A stretch of 44,799 nucleotides of DNA. Source: Flavobacteriaceae bacterium. Lineage in GTDB: Bacteria > Bacteroidota > Bacteroidia > Flavobacteriales > Flavobacteriaceae. The stretch's first letter is position 1. Each line of letters starts with the position of its first letter. This document shows, in pieces, positions 38,507 through 44,799 of the stretch. The DNA lies in assembly GCA_027081505.1 (NCBI GenBank), contig JALWKK010000072.1, positions 1 through 44,799 on the forward strand, given 5' to 3'. The translations under genes were made by a program, and so were the position numbers. The notes below the pieces were generated by a model. It made no database searches. It was not told the origin of the DNA and saw only the letters and a program-made list of their open reading frames with translations.

Positions 38507-38764
38507 TTACACAATATTTGTCTCATTGGTATATCGGGAAGTTTTTCTTTTTATTTTTTTCTTTATAAAAGATTGTAGTACTTGATGTGCTTTTCGCTGT
38601 TTATCGGTTATATCCTCTAATTTACCTTTTAAATTGCTCGCTACTTCTTTTCCGCAACGAACACATCGATACTCCTTAATTTGATTTGTTATTTTATGCG
38701 TTACAACATACTTGTGTCCAAGCGAATTACAAAATAACCCGAAAATTGAAAAATTAGGTTTCAT
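38507..38764 (-). CDS. Small putative zinc-ribbon protein
   Basis: 85 aa; FCNSLGHKYVVTHKITNQIKEYRCVRCGKEV. Confidence 0.55.
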   Translation of the reverse strand: MKPNFSIFGLFCNSLGHKYVVTHKITNQIKEYRCVRCGKEVASNLKGKLEDITDKQRKAHQVLQSFIKKKIKRKTSRYTNETNIV

Positions 38765-38832
38765 AATTAATTAGGGGTGCTTAGATTAAGACATCAAATT
38801 TAAAAAATATATTTTAATTTATCGATTAAATG

Positions 38833-39594
38833 TTACAAAATATTGATTAAGTGTAATTTTTTAACAATTTCATTATAATTTTCAATCATTCCCATATGTC
38901 CGCCTGTTAAAGTTATTAGTTTCATATTCGTTATTTTCGCCAAATTAGAAGCTACCGAAAAAGGAATTAACGGGTCCTGTTTCCCGGCAATAAAAAATTT
39001 AGGAACGGTTAAGTGTTTGGCTATTTCGGTTCGGTCTTTTCTAACTTTCATTCCGTTAAGAGCCGCTGTAATTCCGCACAAAGGAAACAATTTAGCTTCA
39101 GTTTTAAGTTGCGATATTTCGGAAGAAAATAATTTTCCGGATGAAGGAAGAAACAAATTATTTATCGCCATCGAAACATATTTTTCTTTATTTAAGGTTG
39201 CCAAATAAATTGCCTGTTCTCTTTGTTTTTTTCTTTCGGGAGAATCTGATAGTGTACCGGAGTTTAGCAAAATAATCGATTGTAATTTATCCGGAAATAA
39301 TTCGGCAAAAGCCAAGGCAACATAGCCGCCCATAGAATGACCTATTAGAGTAGCCTTTTTAATTTTTGCTTCATCCAAAACATCTTTTATCACTTTTGCT
39401 AACAACTCCATCGAATGAATTTCTGTCAAGCAAGAACTTTTACCAAAACCCGGAAAATCAATACAAATCACCTTGTTTTTTTTCGCCAAAAAAGGCACTA
39501 ACTTACTCCACATGGTACTGCTTTCTAAAAACCCGTGTAACAAAACAACTGCTTTCCCTTTCCCTGATAGGGTATAATGTATGTTTTTATCCAT
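38833..39594 (-). CDS. Alpha/beta-fold hydrolase
   Basis: VVLLHGFLESSTMW, LIGHSMGGYVAL, GGHMGMIEN; start set to MDKNIHYTLSGKG. Confidence 0.94.
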   Translation of the reverse strand: MDKNIHYTLSGKGKAVVLLHGFLESSTMWSKLVPFLAKKNKVICIDFPGFGKSSCLTEIHSMELLAKVIKDVLDEAKIKKATLIGHSMGGYVALAFAELFPDKLQSIILLNSGTLSDSPERKKQREQAIYLATLNKEKYVSMAINNLFLPSSGKLFSSEISQLKTEAKLFPLCGITAALNGMKVRKDRTEIAKHLTVPKFFIAGKQDPLIPFSVASNLAKITNMKLITLTGGHMGMIENYNEIVKKLHLINIL

Positions 39595-39755
39595 AAATAC
39601 AAAAATAATAGTATTTTTATCAAGAATATGACAAAACGACATTTATAAAATTTGGCAATACTTTTGTTAATTTTTAACCAATTGTTAACAAGAAAACTAT
39701 CGTTAAAATTGCATCTTTGCCAGCCTTATAAATTTAAGATTAAAATCAAATAAAA

Positions 39756-40760
39756 ATGGAACAAACAAACCCAACATTAGATATTTCTGCTTTAAATGAA
39801 AAAATAGAGCGCGAAAGTGCTTTTATTGACATTCTTACAATGGAAATGAATAAGGTAATCGTAGGACAAAAACACATGATAGAACGATTGCTAATAGGTC
39901 TTCTCGGAAGAGGGCATATCTTGTTAGAAGGTGTTCCCGGTTTGGCAAAAACTTTAGCAATAAACACCTTGGCAAAAGCTGTTCACGGTGATTTTAGTCG
40001 CGTACAATTTACCCCCGATTTACTCCCTGCAGATGTAATAGGAACACTAATTTATAACATTAAAGAAAATGATTTTAGCATTAAAAAAGGACCCATATTT
40101 GCCAACTTTGTATTGGCAGATGAGATTAACCGTGCTCCGGCAAAGGTACAATCGGCACTTCTAGAGGCAATGCAAGAAAAACAAGTGACCATTGGAGATG
40201 AAACCTTTACGCTGCCAAAACCTTTCTTGGTAATGGCAACACAAAACCCTATCGAACAAGAAGGAACCTACCCGCTTCCCGAAGCACAAGTAGATCGTTT
40301 TATGTTAAAAACCGTAATTGATTACCCTAAAAAAGATGAAGAACAACACATTATAAGACAAAATTTGATGGGTGATTATGAGCAAATAAACCCCGTAGTC
40401 TCCTTAGAGCAAATATTAAAAGCACAACAAGCAGTGCGTGAAGTTTATATGGATGAAAAAATAGAAAAATACATCCTCGATATTATTTTTGCTACCCGTA
40501 CACCCGAAAAATACAACCTACAAGAAATAAAACCTCTTATTAATTTTGGAGCCTCGCCCCGTGGTAGTATTAATCTTGCTATGGCATCTAAATGTTTTGC
40601 TTTTATTAAAAGACGCGGTTATGTGGTACCCGAAGATGTTCGTGCAGTAATACATGATGTGCTTCGTCACAGAATAGGGATTACCTACGAAGCCGAAGCC
40701 GAAAATATCACCTCGGAAGACATCATTAATAAAATTGTAAATGTAATTGAAGTACCGTAA
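39756..40760 (+). CDS. MoxR-family AAA+ ATPase
   Basis: LLEGVPGLAKTLAINTLAKAV, LADEINRAPAKVQSALLEAMQEKQVTIG. Confidence 0.97.
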   Translation: MEQTNPTLDISALNEKIERESAFIDILTMEMNKVIVGQKHMIERLLIGLLGRGHILLEGVPGLAKTLAINTLAKAVHGDFSRVQFTPDLLPADVIGTLIYNIKENDFSIKKGPIFANFVLADEINRAPAKVQSALLEAMQEKQVTIGDETFTLPKPFLVMATQNPIEQEGTYPLPEAQVDRFMLKTVIDYPKKDEEQHIIRQNLMGDYEQINPVVSLEQILKAQQAVREVYMDEKIEKYILDIIFATRTPEKYNLQEIKPLINFGASPRGSINLAMASKCFAFIKRRGYVVPEDVRAVIHDVLRHRIGITYEAEAENITSEDIINKIVNVIEVP

Positions 40761-40821
40761 ACACGATTTTTGAATTTTTGATAATAGCATTTTATATTTT
40801 ACAAGGTGTGAAAAAAGAATA

Positions 40822-41691
40822 ATGAATACCAAGGAGTTACTAAAAAAAGTACGAAAAATAGAAATAAAAACACGAAGGTTAAGCGACCACGTGTTTGGTG
40901 GTGAGTACCATAGTACTTTTAAAGGAAGAGGTATGACCTTTAGCGAAGTTCGTCAATACCAATTTGGAGATGATGTTAGAAACATAGACTGGAATGTAAC
41001 CGCCCGCTATAACGAACCTTATATAAAAGTTTTTGAAGAAGAACGCGAACTTACATTGATGCTTATGATAGATGTAAGTGGTTCTGAATCTTTTGGAACC
41101 GCAACGCAATTTAAAAACGAAATCATTACCGAAATAGCGGCAACCCTAGCATTTTCGGCATTACAAAACAACGATAAAATTGGCGTTATACTTTTTTCAG
41201 ACCAAATCGAACTTTACATCCCTCCTAAAAAAGGACGCTCCCACGTGTTACGAATTATTAGAGAATTACTTGAATTTTCACCCGAAAGCAAAAAAACCAA
41301 TATTGCCGAAGCGCTTAAGTTTTTTACCAATGTAACCAAGAAAAAAGCAATTGTATTTGTGCTTTCTGACTTTATGGACAGTAACTATAAAGACACCTTA
41401 AAAATCGTTGCAAAAAAACATGACGTTACCGGAATACGAATATTCGATATAAATGAAGAAGTTATCCCAAATATAGGAATGGTAGAAATGCAAGACCAAG
41501 AAACAGGTGAATTGTTTTTGGTTAATACGGCATCTAAAAAAGTTAGGAAAAACTATTCAGAAAATTATAACCATCAAGTTGCCTATTTTGCCGATGCTTT
41601 TAGAAAAAGCGGCGCAGGCGCATTAAGTTGCCGAACCGACCAAAGTTACGTAAAACAACTATTAGGGTATTTTAAAACAAGAGGAAGATAG
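40822..41691 (+). CDS. DUF58 domain-containing protein
   Basis: VFGGEYHSTFKGRGMTFSEVRQYQFGDDVRNIDWNVTARYNEPYIKVFEEERELTLMLMIDVSGS. Confidence 0.96.
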   Translation: MNTKELLKKVRKIEIKTRRLSDHVFGGEYHSTFKGRGMTFSEVRQYQFGDDVRNIDWNVTARYNEPYIKVFEEERELTLMLMIDVSGSESFGTATQFKNEIITEIAATLAFSALQNNDKIGVILFSDQIELYIPPKKGRSHVLRIIRELLEFSPESKKTNIAEALKFFTNVTKKKAIVFVLSDFMDSNYKDTLKIVAKKHDVTGIRIFDINEEVIPNIGMVEMQDQETGELFLVNTASKKVRKNYSENYNHQVAYFADAFRKSGAGALSCRTDQSYVKQLLGYFKTRGR

Positions 41692-41715
41692 ATTTTGAGA
41701 CCGGAGAAGATAGCT

Positions 41716-43356
41716 ATGAGATTACTACAAAAAAATACACCATTTAAACAACTTAGCGTTTATTTCGCTATCGCTTTTTTATTTGTTTCAAACAGTGCTC
41801 TTTCGCAAGTAACTTCAGCGATAGACACCACTACTATTAAAATAGGCGAAGAAATAAAATACGCCATTCAAGTTCAAGCAGACACTACCGCTCAAGTGTT
41901 TTTTCCCGCAGGACAAACCTTTAAACCGCTTGAAGTAATAGAAAGTTACAAAACCGACACCCTTTTTAACAACGATAAAATAACCCTAATAAAAAAATAC
42001 GGGCTTACCCAATTTGATTCCGGTCACTACACCATTCCGGCGCAACGAGTGGTAATTAATAACAAACCCTACGATACCGATTCGGTTTTAGTTGAAGTAC
42101 AAGATGTATTGGTAGATACTACCAAACAAAAAATGTTTGATATTAAACCTTTTATAGAAATACCAAAACCCCCGACAGATTTTACAAAATGGTTATATTG
42201 GTTGCTTCCAATATTAGCAATTATCGGGTTGCTTGTTTTGCTATTAATTAGAAGAAAAAAGATAAAAGAAGAAGCAAAAAAACAACTTCCACCTTACGAA
42301 GAAGCCATAACCGCACTTCAAGAATTAGACAACTCTTCCCTATTGCAAGAACACAAAGCAAAAGAGTATTACTCTGCTTTAACCGAAATTGTAAAACGCT
42401 ACATCGATAAAGAAATAGACGATAGCGCATTAGAAAGCACAACAAACGAACTAATACAACGACTAAAACTTCTTAAAGATGCGGGGCGTTTTAATTTCAA
42501 CACAACAACTCTAAAAAAATTGGAAGCCATTTTAAAACGTGCCGATTTGGTAAAATTTGCCAAAATGCAAGAAGACGAAGGGCAAGCAAAAGTAGATAGA
42601 ACTGTGGTTGAAGAAGTGATAAACGAAACCAAAGAGGCAATCCCCGAACCTACCGAAGAAGAACTGTTCCAAAACCAACAATATCTCGAAGAACAACGCA
42701 AAAAACGTCGTAGGAAGCGAAAACGTATTGCTTTTGTATCGGCAATTTCAATACTTTTAGTTTTGTCAATTGTTGTTGTTTCAATTTACGGCGTTAGTGG
42801 CGTAAAAGCTATTATCACCGGAAACACACCAAAAGCATTACTTGAAAAGCATTGGATAAAAAGCGAATACGGAAATCCGGCGATTATCATAGAAACACCC
42901 GAAGTACTCATTAGAAAAGTGCTTCCGGACACATTACAAAATAAAACTCCACAAGCACAAGTATTTCAATACGGAACTATTTTTGAAAAATTTTGGATTA
43001 CCGTTAGTACCATTTCGCTACCGCAAGGAACCGAAATAGATTTATCACAAGCACTCGAACAAGGATTGCAAACCTTAGAAAATTACGGTGCCATAAATAT
43101 GGTCGTGAAACAAGAAGAATTTAAAACCGAAAAAGGAATAGAAGGATTAAAAGGCTATGGAGAATTTAATTTGAAAAACAAAAAAGGAAAAATACTAAAA
43201 ACACCTTTAAAATACGAAACCCTCTTGTTTAAGCAAGAAGGCGGATTACAAAATGTCTTACTTGTTTATAAAAAAGACGATGCCGATGCCGAACGAATTA
43301 AACAAAGAATTATCCGTTCTGTCGAATTAGAAATAACCAAAACAAAGCAAGAGTAA
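41716..43356 (+). CDS. BatD-like / DUF4381-like membrane protein of the Bat cluster
   Basis: Signal peptide, beta-rich N-terminus, TM, helical LPPYEEAITALQELDNSSLLQEHKAKEYYSALTEIVKRYID; between DUF58 and BatA genes. Confidence 0.8.
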   Translation: MRLLQKNTPFKQLSVYFAIAFLFVSNSALSQVTSAIDTTTIKIGEEIKYAIQVQADTTAQVFFPAGQTFKPLEVIESYKTDTLFNNDKITLIKKYGLTQFDSGHYTIPAQRVVINNKPYDTDSVLVEVQDVLVDTTKQKMFDIKPFIEIPKPPTDFTKWLYWLLPILAIIGLLVLLLIRRKKIKEEAKKQLPPYEEAITALQELDNSSLLQEHKAKEYYSALTEIVKRYIDKEIDDSALESTTNELIQRLKLLKDAGRFNFNTTTLKKLEAILKRADLVKFAKMQEDEGQAKVDRTVVEEVINETKEAIPEPTEEELFQNQQYLEEQRKKRRRKRKRIAFVSAISILLVLSIVVVSIYGVSGVKAIITGNTPKALLEKHWIKSEYGNPAIIIETPEVLIRKVLPDTLQNKTPQAQVFQYGTIFEKFWITVSTISLPQGTEIDLSQALEQGLQTLENYGAINMVVKQEEFKTEKGIEGLKGYGEFNLKNKKGKILKTPLKYETLLFKQEGGLQNVLLVYKKDDADAERIKQRIIRSVELEITKTKQE

Positions 43357-44361
43357 ATGACACGAACATTTGAATTTGTAAACCCCGAGTTTTTCTGGTT
43401 GCTACTACTGCTTCCGGTAGTGGTGGTATGGTATTTCTTAAAGTACAAAAAACAAACGGCAGAATTAAAAATATCCAACATACAAGGGTTTAAATCCAAC
43501 GCCAATTGGCTGGCAAAATTCAGGCATTTGCTGTTCGTGTTACGACTACTGGCAATAACGTTAATTATCGTTGCTATGGCGCGTCCGCGAAATGTAGATG
43601 AATCTACTAAAGTTGTTAAAACCAAAGGTATCGATATTGTTATTGCCATAGATGTTTCGGCAAGTATGCTGGCAAGAGATTTGAAGCCCAACCGGCTTGA
43701 AGCATTAAAAAAAGTAGCGGCACGATTTATAAATGCACGACCTAACGACCGGATAGGGCTGGTAGAATATGCAGGAGAAAGCTACACCCGAACCCCACTT
43801 ACCAGCGACAAATCAATTGTTTTAAAATCGCTTAACCAAGTAAAATACAATACGATTATCGAAGGAGGAACCGCAATAGGAATGGGATTGGCAACTGCCG
43901 TAAACAGACTAAAAGACAGCAAAGCAAAAAGCAAAATTATAATCTTACTAACCGACGGTGTAAACAACAGTGGTTTTATTGACCCGAAAATAGCCAGCGA
44001 ATTAGCAGCCGAATTCAAAATAAAAGTATATACCATAGGAATAGGGACAAACGGCAACGCACTATCCCCGGTAGCTATTAGACCGGACGGGAGTTTTGTT
44101 TACGATTACGCTCCGGTAGAAATAGATGTAAAATTACTTAAAGAAATAGCTAATACCACAGGAGGAAAGTATTTTAGAGCAACCAGTAATAGTAAACTAT
44201 CCGAAATTTATGACGAAATAAACAAATTGGAAAAAACAGATATTGAAGAGTTTAAATATAAAAGTTATGACGAAAAATACAGACCATTAGTGCTTCTGGC
44301 ATTTGGATTGTTGCTGTTGGAAGCATTTTTGCGTCATACTTTTTTTAAGAGTTTTATATAG
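43357..44361 (+). CDS. batA: BatA-like VWA-domain membrane protein
   Basis: FVNPEFFWLLLLLPVVVVWYFLKYKK; GIDIVIAIDVSASMLARDLKPNRLEALK (MIDAS). Confidence 0.94.
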   Translation: MTRTFEFVNPEFFWLLLLLPVVVVWYFLKYKKQTAELKISNIQGFKSNANWLAKFRHLLFVLRLLAITLIIVAMARPRNVDESTKVVKTKGIDIVIAIDVSASMLARDLKPNRLEALKKVAARFINARPNDRIGLVEYAGESYTRTPLTSDKSIVLKSLNQVKYNTIIEGGTAIGMGLATAVNRLKDSKAKSKIIILLTDGVNNSGFIDPKIASELAAEFKIKVYTIGIGTNGNALSPVAIRPDGSFVYDYAPVEIDVKLLKEIANTTGGKYFRATSNSKLSEIYDEINKLEKTDIEEFKYKSYDEKYRPLVLLAFGLLLLEAFLRHTFFKSFI

Positions 44362-44396
44362 TAAAAAGATAGCATTGCTAAAAAATTAATGTTGAT

Positions 44397-44799
44397 ATGT
44401 ATCAATTAGAACAAACAAAATATTTTTACCTCTTGTTCACCTTTTTGGTGTTGGCATTGCTGTTGTTATGGCTTGTTATATGGAAGAAAAGTGCCCAAAA
44501 ACGCTTTGCAAACCCTCAATTATTAAAAAAATTAAGCCCAAATAAATCTATTTTTAAAACCGTCTTAAAGTTTATTATCCTTTCTCTGTCTTTAGCTTTG
44601 TTAAGTGTTGCTCTGGTAAACCCCAAAATAGGCACTAAAATAGAAAACGTAAAACGAAGCGGCGTAGATGTAGTCTTTGCAATCGATGTGTCTAAAAGTA
44701 TGCTTGCCGAAGACATCGCACCCAATCGGATAGAAAAAGCCAAACAACTGGTAAACCAAATTATTAACACCCTGGCTGGAGATCGAATAGGAATTATAG
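44397..44799 (+). CDS. batB: BatB-like VWA-domain membrane protein (truncated by window end)
   Basis: MYQLEQTKYFYLLFTFLVLALLLLWLVIWKK...GVDVVFAIDVSKSMLAEDIAPNRIEKAKQ; no stop before 44799. Confidence 0.88.
   Translation, partial: MYQLEQTKYFYLLFTFLVLALLLLWLVIWKKSAQKRFANPQLLKKLSPNKSIFKTVLKFIILSLSLALLSVALVNPKIGTKIENVKRSGVDVVFAIDVSKSMLAEDIAPNRIEKAKQLVNQIINTLAGDRIGII

Noticed and set aside
39756-44799. MoxR-DUF58-BatD-like-BatA-BatB cluster as a possible MoxR-VWA defence system
   Set aside because: Gene order matches the common Bacteroidota Bat (aerotolerance-type) core cluster; nothing unusual seen.

Overview
Bacteroidota (Flavobacteriia-like) chromosomal segment. The left ~11 kb is an apparently complete type III-A CRISPR-Cas locus: an array of about 21 repeat units (37-nt repeat, 35-38-nt spacers; units 2-4 eroded), cas2-cas1 on the minus strand, and a divergent plus-strand operon cas6-cas10(csm1)-csm2-csm3-csm4-csm5-csm6. 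Motifs seen directly: HD and GGDD in Cas10, RAMP glycine loops and a probable catalytic Asp in Csm3, a CARF-type GGTPQ stretch and a HEPN RNKIAH motif in Csm6. The remainder is mostly housekeeping: dksA/traR-like, ileS, an S46 peptidase, a nitrilase-family amidase, a deoxynucleoside kinase, a flippase, dut, a sugar nucleotidyltransferase, TPR/DUF4292/EnvC-like envelope genes, an RND efflux operon, thiL, an alpha/beta hydrolase, and a MoxR-DUF58-BatD-like-BatA-BatB cluster cut by the window end. Between these are accessory or decayed stretches: a DUF4143-type ATPase behind a long perfect inverted repeat, a relict ORF, an HNH/zinc-ribbon gene pair, and several palindromic dispersed-type elements, two of which sit inside the CRISPR array. 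Main observation: the intact spacers read as sense coding sequence on the plus strand. Together with the eroded left end and a leader-like segment at the right end, this suggests the array is transcribed from the minus strand, giving crRNAs antisense to target mRNA. All calls come from reading the sequence; no database search was run.
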